From Nostoc sp. UHCC 0702 (GTDB lineage Bacteria > Cyanobacteriota > Cyanobacteriia > Cyanobacteriales > Nostocaceae), in NCBI GenBank assembly GCA_017164015.1, contig CP071065.1, forward strand, positions 5,718,091 through 5,782,090: a stretch of 64,000 nt of DNA. The letters run 5' to 3'. The notes under the pieces are model-generated. The model had not been told where the DNA came from and made no database searches. It saw only the letters and a list, made by a program, of their open reading frames with translations. The first letter of the stretch is position 1, and every line of letters starts with the position of its first letter. Positions 1 through 10,500 of the stretch are shown in pieces. Position numbers and translations under genes: made by a program.

Positions 1-20
1 CCTTTGTAGACAGGGAATAC

Positions 21-62
21 GATTTTAGATTTTGGATTTTGGATTTTAGATTTTAGATTTGG
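21..62. repeat. Heptamer STRR (GATTTTA/GATTTTG)
   Basis: Six consecutive 7-bp units of GATTTTA, GATTTTG or GATTTGG. Short heptameric tandem repeats of this kind are typical intergenic sequence in heterocystous cyanobacteria. A shorter stretch of the same unit recurs near 27174. No function can be inferred. Confidence 0.8.
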
Positions 63-136
63 GATTGTGGAAGAGTGCTTAGATATGCTTTTGGGCGCTC
101 TAACAGTGGCAATCATTGTTCAATTTGGTATTAGTT

Positions 137-688
137 ATGTCTCAAATACCTATCAAGCTAGAAACACCACGCTTAGTGCTGCGTGCATTTCAGGACAGCG
201 ATTTGGCAGCGTTCGTTGCCTATCGTTGTGACCCGGAAGTAGCAAAATATCAAAGTTGGGATGCGCCTTACCCAGAAGCCGAAGCGAAGAATTTTATAGA
301 AGCTATGAAGCAGGCAAAACCAGGTACTTTAGGCGAGTGGTATCAGTTGGCAATTGAACTTAAGGCAACAGGCGAAATGATTGGTGATTGTGCCTTCTGC
401 ATAGCTAATGACGGGCGACAGGCGGAGATTGGCTTCACGCGATCGCAGACACACCAAAAACAAGGCTATGCTACTGAGGCTGTAACTCGCTTGCTAGATT
501 ATTTATTTACAGAACACAACCTGCATCGCGTTATTGCCAACTGCGATCCAGAGAATATAGCATCCGCTAAATTGTTGAAGCGTGTGGGTATGAGATGCGA
601 AGGGCACTTTGTTAAAAGTTTGTGGTTTAAAGGCAACTGGGCAGACGAATTGTGGTTTGCCATTTTGCGCGATGAATGGCAGCGATAA
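137..688 (+). CDS. GNAT family N-acetyltransferase (RimJ/RimL-like)
   Basis: Probable acetyl-CoA-dependent N-acetyltransferase of the RimJ/RimL type, acting on a protein N-terminus or small amine; the substrate cannot be read from sequence. The N-terminus has the typical ETPRLVLRAF strand. The acetyl-CoA loop is seen around QTHQKQGYATEAVTRLLDYL. The C-terminal NCDPENIASAKLLKRVGM segment is the usual family signature. Length (about 183 aa) is normal. An upstream TTG at 116 would add seven hydrophobic residues; ATG at 137 is preferred because the family domain starts directly after it. It stands alone, tail to tail with the following Uma2 gene. Confidence 0.85.
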   Translation: MSQIPIKLETPRLVLRAFQDSDLAAFVAYRCDPEVAKYQSWDAPYPEAEAKNFIEAMKQAKPGTLGEWYQLAIELKATGEMIGDCAFCIANDGRQAEIGFTRSQTHQKQGYATEAVTRLLDYLFTEHNLHRVIANCDPENIASAKLLKRVGMRCEGHFVKSLWFKGNWADELWFAILRDEWQR

Positions 689-719
689 AGTTTTGAATAT
701 AGTTTTAAATATATTTTAA

Positions 720-1196
720 TTACCGTTTAATTTGCTGAGGAAAGTTAGGAACTAACAAAGATTGCTCTAATTCACCTTGCTGATTATAGAATTTCATTTC
801 ACCTTGCTCATTACATAACCATACTTCTAATGCTTGAGCTTCTAAATATAAGTTTTTTTTAAATTCTATTTCGTCCAAAGTGTTCCCACTGGATTTAACT
901 TCTACACATATTTCTGGTGCAATAGATGCTGACACTTCATCTTCAATTTGAGTAAATCGTTCCTCTGAACACCAGACAACATCAGCAACTTTCACGCCGT
1001 CTGATGTGTTAATAGCACATTCTGGCATCACTTCACCTGTATTTAATAAAGATTCCAATAAACGTTGAATTCTTCCTTGATAAAAAGAATGTTTAATTTT
1101 TACTGGACTCATAACGATTTGACCCCATTTATTTAATTCGATTTTGAAGGGCAAATCTTGTAATTGTTTGTGTTCACAAACTTCTTCCCATTTCAT
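720..1196 (-). CDS. Uma2 family endonuclease-like protein
   Basis: Member of the Uma2 (DUF820) family, which has a restriction-endonuclease-like fold and is greatly expanded in filamentous cyanobacteria. The core is visible as VADVVW followed by PEICVEVKSSGN, matching the D...(D/E)xK catalytic pattern. The C-terminal YLEAQALEVWLCNEQGEM strand is also typical. At 158 aa it is slightly shorter than most members, with an abbreviated N-terminus. Biological role is unknown; nuclease activity is a family inference. A second, divergent Uma2 gene lies 41 bp upstream in the same orientation, so the two may be co-transcribed. Confidence 0.8.
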   Translation of the reverse strand: MKWEEVCEHKQLQDLPFKIELNKWGQIVMSPVKIKHSFYQGRIQRLLESLLNTGEVMPECAINTSDGVKVADVVWCSEERFTQIEDEVSASIAPEICVEVKSSGNTLDEIEFKKNLYLEAQALEVWLCNEQGEMKFYNQQGELEQSLLVPNFPQQIKR

Positions 1197-1237
1197 AGTT
1201 AATATTTGCTGAAAGCGATTGATTTAATTTTATCTCA

Positions 1238-1876
1238 TCATAAATTAGGATAATTCCCAGGCAAAAAGCTTCTTAACCACCTTATCGCCTCACTTGTTGT
1301 TTGCTCATTTGCAATTTGGAGGCATTGCTGCACAATTTCTCTGACGTTAGGAAAATAGCTGCTTTCTGTAATTACGTAATTTTCACCCTGCAATCTATAA
1401 ACTAATAACTGCTTATTCTTTAACAGCCAAACCTCTGGCACTTTATAAGAGAGATAGTCATCAATATCGGTATAGCTAGTAACATCTACTTCAATCACTA
1501 AATCGGGTGGTGGGTCATTGAGCCAGTCGATACGGCTTTTACCTACTACGGATCTCCAATTTTCAATATAAAAGCAATAGTCAGGCTCAATGCCGCTAAC
1601 TTGAGCCAAACTCATGGTGATGGGCGTAAATGAATCGTATCTTTGCTCTAAATGATCTAGTAACACCTTAGCAATATCTGCCAGTAAGCTCGCATCTCTT
1701 CCATGCTCTGGTAGCGGTGCCATTAACAAAATCTCTCCAGGTCTATATTTAATGCGAGGTGAGCAGCGATCGCCAAGTTGCTGACTCAATAGTTGATAAT
1801 CTTCCCAAGATCCCAACATTCTGACAACTGTGCCAGGTGACAACTCGATTCTTTCAGGTGTAATTACAGTGTGCAT
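1238..1876 (-). CDS. Uma2 family endonuclease-like protein
   Basis: Second Uma2 (DUF820) protein, 212 aa, of normal family length. Readable landmarks are the HGRDASLLADI region, GIEPDYCFYIEN, and PPDLVIEVDVTSYTDIDDY followed by KVPEVWLLKN. The catalytic lysine expected after the E of IEVDVTS is replaced by other residues (VDVTS rather than VEVKS), so activity may be weakened or shifted. It is in line with the Uma2 gene at 720-1196. Function in the cell is unknown. Confidence 0.78.
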   Translation of the reverse strand: MHTVITPERIELSPGTVVRMLGSWEDYQLLSQQLGDRCSPRIKYRPGEILLMAPLPEHGRDASLLADIAKVLLDHLEQRYDSFTPITMSLAQVSGIEPDYCFYIENWRSVVGKSRIDWLNDPPPDLVIEVDVTSYTDIDDYLSYKVPEVWLLKNKQLLVYRLQGENYVITESSYFPNVREIVQQCLQIANEQTTSEAIRWLRSFLPGNYPNL

Positions 1877-2257
1877 ATTCGCCTGCCTTTAGAAATTCCA
1901 GCTACACCAAATCTGTTAGTCGCTTTGCTGTGCAGCAAGCCGCACAGTTTCTACATTAACATTAGGAAGTATTGCCAACTTGCATTCTGCCATTGTCTGT
2001 TTTTGGAGTTTTAACGTTTGCTACAGCAGCATCCTTACTTGATATAAGTCCCGCTCATAACCCACTACATTCTTAAAAAAATAGCTATAACTAAGTTGCT
2101 AGTTGAGTTTTGAGGTGGGCATTGCCCACCCTACAAAGCTGAATATTTTTGTGAAGGTAATTTAAAGTATATTTGTTCATTAAATAAATACTCTTAGGTG
2201 AAGCTGTACTTACCAGTTACTTGCTGGTAATTTAAAAAAAAATTGTTAAAAAGAATT
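1877..2257. other. Intergenic region with GGTGGGC hairpin
   Basis: No convincing gene. A small hairpin with arms GGTGGGC (2114-2120) and GCCCACC (2124-2130) belongs to a sequence type scattered in this window (also near 32306 and 44884). It must contain the promoters of the leftward Uma2 pair and the rightward secreted protein, but no clear -10/-35 pair could be singled out. Confidence 0.5.
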
Positions 2258-3424
2258 ATGTCTTTACTTAAGTGGAAAGCATGTGTAACGGCAGTAGCCG
2301 TGACTGCAATCAGTTTTACAGCATCCAAATCGGCATTAGCAGTATCTCTGTACTCAGTTACTGATCTAGGCGCTCTCACAGGTGAAACCTATAGTTACGC
2401 TCAAGATATCAATGACTTAGGCGAAGTTATCATTAATACTTCACGTAGTTCTTTCTTTTACAGTAATGGTTCGCTCAACAAAATTAGTCCCCTGCCTGGT
2501 GATAATGCGCTAGCAGTAGAGAGTATTAATAATTTAGGGCAAGTAGTTGGTAATTCGGTTAATATTAACAATTTTACTCGGAATAATCCTTTCGTATATA
2601 GTAATGGCGTTACCCAAGCCCTCCCGATCAGAGATGCTATTCCTTATGACATTAATGATAGCGGTCAAGTAGTAGGAGGAGCATCACAAATAGGAGCTTT
2701 CTTGTACAGTAATGGTACAACAACCAGTATAGGAACTCCTGGCAATGTTGCTTATGCTTTAAATAACTCCGGACAAATAGTGGGCATTCTTGATGAGAAC
2801 GCAGCTTTTCTGTATGAAAATGGTCAGACTACTAGATTAAGCCCCTTCCCTGGATATAATTATTACAGTTCAGCAACAGATGTTAATGACTTAGGACAAG
2901 TAGTTTGGTATTTGGGACTCGGTGATGCTCGCGCTTTTTTGTATAGCCCCGGTGAGGGAAGCAAAGACCTTGGCAGGCTGCGTTCTACAGATCAGATTAC
3001 ATTGCCTTTAGCAATCAATAATTCAGGACAAGTAGTGGGTTTTTCAGGCACTGACATTGGCTTTAGTGGAACAGATGTCAATACTCAGCGGGCATTTCTT
3101 TATGAAAACAACACTCTGTATGACCTGAATGAATTGATTGCCCCTGGCTCAAACACAGGCTTGGGCTTGACAAGAGCAGAAGCCATCAATAATCGTGGAC
3201 AAATTGTAGGTAGTGGTGCGATTAATGGTGAATTACATGCCTTCTTGTTAACACCAGTCTCATCTACTTCTGTGCCAGAATCAAATTTAAGTTTTCCTAT
3301 TTTGACATTTAGTGCTTTTATGAGTTTATTTACTAGTTTGAAGCGCAAATCCGGTTCTAGCAGTACTGAGTACGACAAAAATATGAATGTAGTAACTTTA
3401 GTTAGACAAACAGATTACTTGTAA
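2258..3424 (+). CDS. Secreted HAF-repeat protein with PEP-CTERM-like tail
   Basis: Exported protein of about 388 aa. A signal peptide (MSLLKWKACVTAVAVTA, cleavage probably after SALA) precedes an array of about seven copies of a 35-50-residue unit in which NDLGQVVG or NNSGQIVG alternates with AFLYSNG. This is the HAF repeat pattern of predicted extracellular beta-propeller-like proteins. The C-terminus has VPES, a hydrophobic stretch and a basic SLKRK, resembling a PEP-CTERM/exosortase sorting signal. Unlike classical signals it is followed by a further polar tail of about 20 residues. ATG 2258 is preferred to the upstream TTG 2243. Binding partner and function are unknown. Confidence 0.7.
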   Translation: MSLLKWKACVTAVAVTAISFTASKSALAVSLYSVTDLGALTGETYSYAQDINDLGEVIINTSRSSFFYSNGSLNKISPLPGDNALAVESINNLGQVVGNSVNINNFTRNNPFVYSNGVTQALPIRDAIPYDINDSGQVVGGASQIGAFLYSNGTTTSIGTPGNVAYALNNSGQIVGILDENAAFLYENGQTTRLSPFPGYNYYSSATDVNDLGQVVWYLGLGDARAFLYSPGEGSKDLGRLRSTDQITLPLAINNSGQVVGFSGTDIGFSGTDVNTQRAFLYENNTLYDLNELIAPGSNTGLGLTRAEAINNRGQIVGSGAINGELHAFLLTPVSSTSVPESNLSFPILTFSAFMSLFTSLKRKSGSSSTEYDKNMNVVTLVRQTDYL

Positions 3425-3478
3425 AGGCAAGCGCTGGATAAGGGATTTTCCAAAATAACCCAGAGTCAGAATGCAGAC

Positions 3479-3507
3479 AACAGTTACCTAGTTTTTAGGT
3501 AACTGTT
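3479..3507. terminator. Bidirectional stem-loop between convergent genes
   Basis: Perfect 12-bp inverted repeat AACAGTTACCTA / TAGGTAACTGTT with a 5-nt loop, located between the convergent HAF-repeat and prolyl oligopeptidase genes. There is no long T tract, so it is a probable rather than classical terminator. Confidence 0.6.
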
Positions 3508-3535
3508 GAACTTCATTCACAAAGTTTTAGCGACT

Positions 3536-5635
3536 TCAGCTTAAATCGGCTTCACTTATATTTTTGTCTACATTCACATCTAAATTACGCACCAAAAAGG
3601 CCCACCTGTCTGCGGCTTCCTCGATAATCTTAGCCGTAGGTTTCCCTGCACCATGTCCCGCCTTAGTCTCAATTCTAATCAGTACTGGTGCATCACCTGC
3701 GTGAGCAGCTTGCAAAGCAGCGGCAAATTTGAAACTATGAGCAGGAACAACGCGATCGTCATGATCGGCTGTAGTAATTAAGGTTGCTGGGTAAGCTGTA
3801 CCTGGTTTGAGGTTGTGCAGTGGTGAATAAGCATAAAGGGTTTTAAACTCCTCTGTGTTTTCCGGCGAACCATATTCAGAAGTCCAAGCCCAGCCTATGG
3901 TAAATTTGTGGAATCGCAACATATCCATGACACCGACGGCTGGCAAAGTTGCAGCAAATAAATCGGGACGCTGAGTCATGCAAGCACCCACCAATAAGCC
4001 GCCGTTACTACCACCAGCGATCGCTAGTTTTGCAGGTTTTGTATAATTATTAGCAATTAGCCATTCAACTGCGGCGATCAAGTCATCAAATACATTTTGC
4101 TTTTTCTCTTTCATTCCAGCTTGATGCCATTCTTCACCGTATTCTCCACCACCCCGAATATTAGGCACAGCATAAACACCACCCATCTCCATCCATATTA
4201 AGTTACTCACAGAAAAGTTCGGGGTTATTGAGATATTAAAACCACCATAACTATAAAGATAAGTTGGGTTATTTCCATCTAATTGAATCCCCTTTTTGTG
4301 AGTAATAAACATTGGCACTTGCGTACCATCTTTACTGCTGTAAAAGATTTGTTTTGTCTCGTAATCATCAGGATTAAAATCTACCTTTGGTTGACGAAAA
4401 AGTTCACTTTTTCCTGTCAGCATGTTGTAGCGATATATAGTAACCGGTGTGGTGAAGCTAGTAAAACTATAAAAAGTTTCTGTATCATATCGCTTACCAC
4501 CAAAGCCACCAGCCGAACCGACTCCAGGTAATTCTACCTCGCGCACAAATGTACCTTTGAGGTCAAAAATTTTGATTTGAGTACGAGCATCTTGCAGATA
4601 ATCAGCAACAAATTGGTTATTGAGAATGTTGACGCTTTCTAAAGTTGCCGCAGTTTGGGGAATAATTTCTTTCCAGCTTTCTTTAGCAGGATTGTTGATA
4701 TCAACAGCTATGACTCTACCGCGTGATGCATCTAAATTTGTGCGAAAATAAAAGACGCTATCATCGTGGTCAATAAAGCTATAATTTGCTTCAAATTGAT
4801 TAATTAATTCTACAACTTCCGAATTTGGGTGAGTTAAATCTTTGTAGAAAACCAAATTTTTCGAGGCACTTCCTAGCCAAACTGAAATAATTAAATAGCG
4901 TCCATCTTCTGTAAAGTCGCCACCAAAAATCCATTCTTTCTCGTCAGGACGATGATAAATTAGCACATCTTCAGATTGGGGCGTACCAAGTCTGTGATAG
5001 TAAAGCTTTTGATAATAATTGACATCTTCTAATTTGGTTTTGGCGTTCGGCTCATCGTAACGACTGTAGAAAAAACCTTGATGATCGTGTGTCCAAGATG
5101 CACCAGAAAATTTAATCCATTTCAGGTGATCTTGCAAATCTTCACCAGTTTGGATATCGCGGACTTTCCACTCTTGCCAGTCAGAACCAGAGTTAGACAA
5201 ACCATATGCTAAAAGTTTACCATCCTCGCTAATGGATAATCCCGAAAGTGCCACAGTACCATCTGGGGAAAGTTGATTCGGGTCGAGTAAAACTTGAGGT
5301 TCAGCATCAAGACTTTTGAGAGTGTAGAGGACGCTTTGATTTTGCAATCCATCATTTTTGAAAAAAAAGTAGCGATCGCCCTCTTGAAAGGGGATACCAT
5401 ATTTTTCATAATCCCAAAGTTTGGTCAGTCGCTGTTTAATTTTTTCCCTAGCAGGAATTTCGCTGAGGTAGTCAAAAGTAATTTGATTTTCTGCCGAAAT
5501 CCAGGCTTTTGTTTCTTCCGAATCTGGATCTTCTAGCCAACGGTAGGGATCTGCAACTAAAGTACCGTGGTAATTATCAACTTGATCGCTCTGACGATGG
5601 GAAGGATAAGTGAGGGTTTTTTTAGAATCGGGCAT
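3536..5635 (-). CDS. Prolyl oligopeptidase family serine peptidase (S9A)
   Basis: Cytosolic peptidase cleaving short peptides after proline. The 699-aa length is normal for the family. The N-terminal part (YPSHRQSDQVDNYHGT, then DPYRWLED) and the propeller precede an alpha/beta-hydrolase domain. The nucleophile elbow is GGSNGG (Ser near residue 543). The acid lies in TTADHDDRVVP (Asp near 627) and the histidine in AGHGAGKP (near 661), so the catalytic triad is complete. There is no signal peptide. It is monocistronic, divergent from the haloperoxidase gene. Annotation is secure; the physiological substrate is not known. Confidence 0.93.
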   Translation of the reverse strand: MPDSKKTLTYPSHRQSDQVDNYHGTLVADPYRWLEDPDSEETKAWISAENQITFDYLSEIPAREKIKQRLTKLWDYEKYGIPFQEGDRYFFFKNDGLQNQSVLYTLKSLDAEPQVLLDPNQLSPDGTVALSGLSISEDGKLLAYGLSNSGSDWQEWKVRDIQTGEDLQDHLKWIKFSGASWTHDHQGFFYSRYDEPNAKTKLEDVNYYQKLYYHRLGTPQSEDVLIYHRPDEKEWIFGGDFTEDGRYLIISVWLGSASKNLVFYKDLTHPNSEVVELINQFEANYSFIDHDDSVFYFRTNLDASRGRVIAVDINNPAKESWKEIIPQTAATLESVNILNNQFVADYLQDARTQIKIFDLKGTFVREVELPGVGSAGGFGGKRYDTETFYSFTSFTTPVTIYRYNMLTGKSELFRQPKVDFNPDDYETKQIFYSSKDGTQVPMFITHKKGIQLDGNNPTYLYSYGGFNISITPNFSVSNLIWMEMGGVYAVPNIRGGGEYGEEWHQAGMKEKKQNVFDDLIAAVEWLIANNYTKPAKLAIAGGSNGGLLVGACMTQRPDLFAATLPAVGVMDMLRFHKFTIGWAWTSEYGSPENTEEFKTLYAYSPLHNLKPGTAYPATLITTADHDDRVVPAHSFKFAAALQAAHAGDAPVLIRIETKAGHGAGKPTAKIIEEAADRWAFLVRNLDVNVDKNISEADLS

Positions 5636-5924
5636 AGTTTCAAGTCAAAAGTGCCTGTTTACATACTACAAAGATAGACCCATGACTTGGGACATAGATT
5701 TACAGAACCTGTGAGAAAACCTCTGCATTGGTAAGAGTACCCCCAAGGGTACTGCTAATTACTAAATAGTTATACTACGATTTGCTTAATCAAGTAAGTA
5801 AGTGTAAATCAGCGATCGCATATTTAATTTGCATCAATTGGAAGCTCAACTCCTGATTTGGTCTACTTCTATTGAGCAAATTAGATTTGTAACCTGATAC
5901 CTCAATAAAGCCCAAGGAATTTTT

Positions 5925-7220
5925 ATGACAGACCAAGTTATTAATTGGAACAATGTATATCTACAAGCAATACGTTTAAACGGTGGTGCTCCTGGGCCAA
6001 TCGCCCGTACTGGTGCTATATTACATGCTGCAATATATGATGCAGTCAATTCCATTGAGAAAACCTACAAACCATATTTAGGAACAATCCCGGTAAAACC
6101 AGGAGCTTCTAAAGAAGCGGCAGCAGTTTTTGCTGCATATACTGTGTTGAATAGCGACAGTGTTTATCCTAATTTCAATTTTCCTGATGCTAAGGAGAAA
6201 AACAAGAGCTTCTTCAACGCAGAACTGGAAAAAGCCCGTAAAGAACTTCAAAACAGTGGTTTGTCAAAACAAAGTATCCAAGATGGCGAAGAACTTGGGC
6301 TTGCAGCAGCTCAAGCAATTATTAAGAATCGACAAAGCGACGGGTTTGATGACAACACCTCCTATAGTTCCGGAACTCAGCCTGGTGATTGGCGTCCAAC
6401 AGGCTCTGGTGCTGCGGTGACTCCAAATTGGGGCAAAGTGAAACCTTTCTCGCCAACCTTTATCCAGCGCTTTCGCCCAACTCGACCAGCTGGTTTCAGT
6501 AACAAACAGGCTCTACTTGCCAGCGTAGAATATGCTGCTCAAGTCAATGAAGTCAAACGGCTTGGCGCTGCTAACTCTACTGAGCGCACCCAAGAACAAA
6601 CCGATATTGCTCTTTTTTGGGCAAACGATCTTGATGGAACATATAAGCCACCAGGACAACTGTATACCATAACCCAGATTGTCTCTCAGTTGCGGGGACT
6701 AAGCTTTTCCGAGAATGCACGACTGTTTGCCTTGGTAGGCTTAGGTTTAGGCGATGCGGCAATCTTGGCGTGGGATGCGAAGTACGACACCGATTTGGAC
6801 TTGTGGAGACCAGAAACGGCAATTCAATTGGCAGATACAGATGGAAACCCTGGAACAACTGCCGACCCCACTTGGAGACCCTTATCACCTAATCTTGATG
6901 GCACTCGGTTTTCACCAGCATTTCCAGCGTATATCTCTGGTCATGCAACTTTCGGAGCAGTACATTCTGGAATTCTGCGGAACTTCTTTGGCACTGATAA
7001 TGTTACCTTCACGGCAACATCTGAAGATCCACATGCGAGGGGCAATAATGGCATTAGAATCACACGGACATTTAATAGTTTCTCCTCGGCAGCTTTAGAA
7101 AATGGGCGCAGTCGTGTTTATCTCGGTGTGCATTTTCAATGGGATGCAGATGCAGCCTATATTTCTGGCACAAAATTGGCGGACTTTGTGTTTGAAAATT
7201 TACTAACTAGATCAAGCTAA
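5925..7220 (+). CDS. Vanadium-dependent haloperoxidase / PAP2-like protein
   Basis: Probable vanadate-dependent haloperoxidase of the bacterial type, oxidising halides with hydrogen peroxide; an acid phosphatase-like activity is the alternative within the superfamily. Vanadate/phosphate-binding motifs are in the right order: LWRPETAIQ (Lys/Arg-x6-Arg-Pro-like block, near residue 293), PAYISGHATFGA (His near 340) and SRVYLGVHFQWDAD (Arg and His near 395-402). Length 431 aa fits. There is no obvious signal peptide. The ATG at 5925 follows AAGGAA with good spacing. Halide specificity cannot be predicted. It is followed by a strong terminator at 7403-7439. Confidence 0.85.
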   Translation: MTDQVINWNNVYLQAIRLNGGAPGPIARTGAILHAAIYDAVNSIEKTYKPYLGTIPVKPGASKEAAAVFAAYTVLNSDSVYPNFNFPDAKEKNKSFFNAELEKARKELQNSGLSKQSIQDGEELGLAAAQAIIKNRQSDGFDDNTSYSSGTQPGDWRPTGSGAAVTPNWGKVKPFSPTFIQRFRPTRPAGFSNKQALLASVEYAAQVNEVKRLGAANSTERTQEQTDIALFWANDLDGTYKPPGQLYTITQIVSQLRGLSFSENARLFALVGLGLGDAAILAWDAKYDTDLDLWRPETAIQLADTDGNPGTTADPTWRPLSPNLDGTRFSPAFPAYISGHATFGAVHSGILRNFFGTDNVTFTATSEDPHARGNNGIRITRTFNSFSSAALENGRSRVYLGVHFQWDADAAYISGTKLADFVFENLLTRSS

Positions 7221-7533
7221 TCAAATGTCCGAAGCGAGCGTCACGCAGTTCACCAAGGTGGGTGGTCGAGGTTGCTCACCCCGCCGCTTGGGGCATAGGG
7301 CATAGGGGAGCCAGTGCGAAGAGCGCGCTTTGCCGACAGCCTTTGCAACTGGCGTCATTGGTAACTTCTTCCCCATGCCCTATGCCCTTTTCGCCATGCC
7401 CAAAAACTCCACACCACTTACGCTCCTGGAGTTTTTTATTTTTACGTTGTTGGCAGTGCCCACCGCAGGCTTAATTGAGAATGGTGCAAGATATCAGCTG
7501 AAAAAACTGCAATATGTAAGCCCATTAACTTAA
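7221..7533. other. Intergenic region with inverted GGGCATAGGGCAT repeats
   Basis: Contains two oppositely oriented copies of a GGGCATAGGGCATAGGG-type sequence (about 7290-7308 and 7369-7388), which could form a long hairpin, followed by the terminator at 7403-7439. Short open frames here have no recognisable product. Confidence 0.5.
7403..7439 (+). terminator. Rho-independent terminator of the haloperoxidase gene
   Basis: Stem AAAACTCCA (7403-7411) pairs with TGGAGTTTT (7427-7435) and continues into a T-rich tract. It lies between the convergent haloperoxidase and hmpE genes. Confidence 0.75.
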
Positions 7534-10500
7534 CTAAGCATTACCAGCACTGCTAACAAGTTTCTCTCCTTTCAACATCCGCACTGCGGCTTCAAGTAAA
7601 GCTTCCTCTAAATAAGGCTTGGTAAAGTAGCCGCTAGCACCGAGTTGAATTGCCATTTGTCTGTGTTTGTCCGCACCGCGCGAGGTCAACATAGCGATGG
7701 GTAGGTGGTTGAGGTTGGAGTCTTTCTGAATGCGAGAAAGCAACTCCAGACCATCGCAACGGGGCATTTCAATGTCACAGAAGACAATATCACAGGGCAG
7801 ACCAGAGCGGAGTTTATCCCAAGCTTCTTGACCGTCACGCGCCTGTTCAACGCGATAACCTGCTTTATTAAAGGTGAGAGAGAGCAATTCCCGGACTGTA
7901 ATTGAGTCATCGACAATCAGCACTGTCGGATCAATCTTCACAGCAGGGATTTCAGGCACATTCGGAATCGCTTTTTGCTGCCAAGGTGTACCACCTGTTT
8001 GTTTAGCAAGCCGTCCTTGGAAGATGTCAATAATTTCCAGCACATCAGCAATGGGCATAATTCGACCATCACCAAGGACTGTAGCACCAGCTACACCAAT
8101 GGGTTTGGGTGCTGGCCCTTCAAATTGCTTAATTACAATTTCTTGTTCACTCAGCACTTGGTCAATTTGTAGGGCAATTAAGGTATTTCCCGATCGCGCC
8201 ACCACCACAGAAATCATGTCATCATCTCGAATACCAGCATAAACGCCGCCCCGACCGATATGCCGATTAAAGGTTAAAAGTTCCTTCAAAGGTCGGAATG
8301 GTAGCATAGTATCACGCCAAGAAATAAATGATTGTCCATCGGCGCTATGCTGGATATGTTTGACATGGATATCTAGCGTATCTTCCACACCATCCATCGG
8401 GAATGCAACTCTCGCTCTATCGGAGACGCAGCACAGAGCTTTACAAATACTCAAGGTCAGTGGTAAACGAATAGTAAAGGTGGTTCCCTTGCCTAAAGTG
8501 GAATCTGTGTTCACTGTTCCGCGAATTTCGCTAATTTCGGAGCGAACTACATCCATCCCCACACCGCGACCAGAAATTTCATCTGCTTTATCTTTAATAC
8601 TAAAACCGGACTGGAACAGCAAATCGTAAACTTCCATGCGCGAAATGGTTTTTCCTTGTTCTGCTGAAATCATGCCGTCTTTTACTGCCTTAAACTTGAC
8701 CCTTTCTGTATCAATACCAGCACCGTCATCACCCACGGAAATCACAGTTTGGTTGCCTTGGTGGAAGGCACGGATGGCAATCACTCCCACTGGTGGTTTA
8801 CCCGCTGCAAGCCGAATCTCTGGCGTTTCGATGCCGTGAGCGATCGCATTGTTGAGCATGTGAGTCAGCGGATCGGTAAGATGATCCAAAATCATCTTGT
8901 CTATTAAGGTATCCCCACCTTCAATGATTAATTCTACTTGTTTGCCATACTTAATGGCATTGTCGCGCACCCCTCGCCGCAAGCGATCAATTGTTTGGGA
9001 AAATGGCACCATTCGCGCTCGTGTTAATCCTTCTTGTAGCTGGGTTGTCACTTGGCGGAATTGCCTAGCTACTCGTTCGGTTTCTTCAGTCACGAAGTCT
9101 ATGTCGCTAGCTGACTCACGCACCCGGACAATCAGTTCAATCATTTCCTGGGATAATGTATGGAAAGGAGTAAAGCGATCCATTTCTAGTTCGCTAAAAC
9201 CCCTGTCTGTATCTGCATCTGGCGAGTGGTAACTAGTTTGTTTAGGAGATTCTCTGCTTTTGCGACTGGCTAACAAAGATGCTTCCAAAAGCGATCGCTC
9301 GTACAATTCCTGCATCCTTGCTCCCACATCTGAGAGTTGTTGCACTTGAATCAGCAAGTTATCTAGTGACTGTCGCAGCCGTTCATGATCTTGCTCTAAG
9401 GTGTTGCGGTTGACTACCAACTCCCCAACCAAGTTACTCATATCGTCCAGTTGCTTGACTGGCACCTTCATCGTTTCTTCAAATCTTGCAGTCCGACGAG
9501 TAGACGGACGGGGAGTTTTACTGATGTTCTGTTTTGCGGGTGAGGAGTGGGATATGGTTTTATCTGCTTCTGCTAGCAGTTTCTCCAGGTCACTAAATGC
9601 ACCAAATCCATCTCCTAAATTCGCAAATTCATCTTTGTCATTCGTTGCGGCAACAGCATTATTCTCTATCTGTTTTGAAACAGATGCCCGCGATTCTTGT
9701 ACGTAACTGCTTGCAGGTAAAGGTGTGACTTTTTCATCGTTGTCTGCACCAAGTAATGCTTCCAGGGCAGCAAAATCTTCTTCTGCTATGAAGTTGGCTT
9801 TAGTGTTTTCTGGTACTTCTTCTCCTAGTAATGCTTCTAAATCAGCAAATTCATCTTGGATACCGGCTTCATCTAAAGTAACTTCTGCTTCTGGGGCAAT
9901 GGTTTCTGGGGTTTCTACTGTTTCCGTTGTCAAATCCAATTCAGCAATTATATCAGTAGTATCTTCAGTCGGTGGTGCAGCCTCAGATGTTACACCTTCG
10001 TCAAACATCAATTCGGAAATATCTAACGTCTCATTTAATACATCAAATTGAATAGTGGTGGCTGAAAAATCAGCGATCGCTTCAATGTTAGTGTTAATAT
10101 CTTCAACAGTTAACTCAGTTGAGGGTGCAAATAATTCATCACTTAAACTTAGTTCTGTTGCTGCTGAAAAATCATTAGTATTAACTTCAACAGGCAACTC
10201 AGTCGAGGGTGCAAATAATTCATCACTTAAACTTAGTTCTGTTGCTGAAAAATTATTAGTATTAACTTCAACAGGCAACTCAGTCGAGGGTGCAAATAAT
10301 TCATCACTTAAACTTAGTTCTGTTGCTGCTGAAAAATCATTAGTATTAACTTCAACGTTAGTATTAATATTCACTTCCGCAAGCAATTCAGTTGAGGGTG
10401 CAAATAATTCCTCATCTAAACTGAGTTCTGTTGTTGCTGAAAAATCTGCGATCGCATCTACGCTAGTGTTAGGCTCTAAAATTTCTGGGTGAGTGGAAAA

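Noticed and set aside
12..20. GGGAATACG resembling a hormogonium sigma-factor box
   Set aside because: A single 9-mer in front of an acetyltransferase gene, with no second element; my recall of the consensus is not firm enough to call it.
7262..7533. Two overlapping frames after the haloperoxidase gene
   Set aside because: They lie in inverted repeat DNA and across the terminator; compositions are not protein-like.
10055..10492. Plus-strand frame with repeated Ser/Leu-rich units
   Set aside because: It is the antisense shadow of the tandem repeats in hmpE, whose domains are unmistakable on the minus strand.
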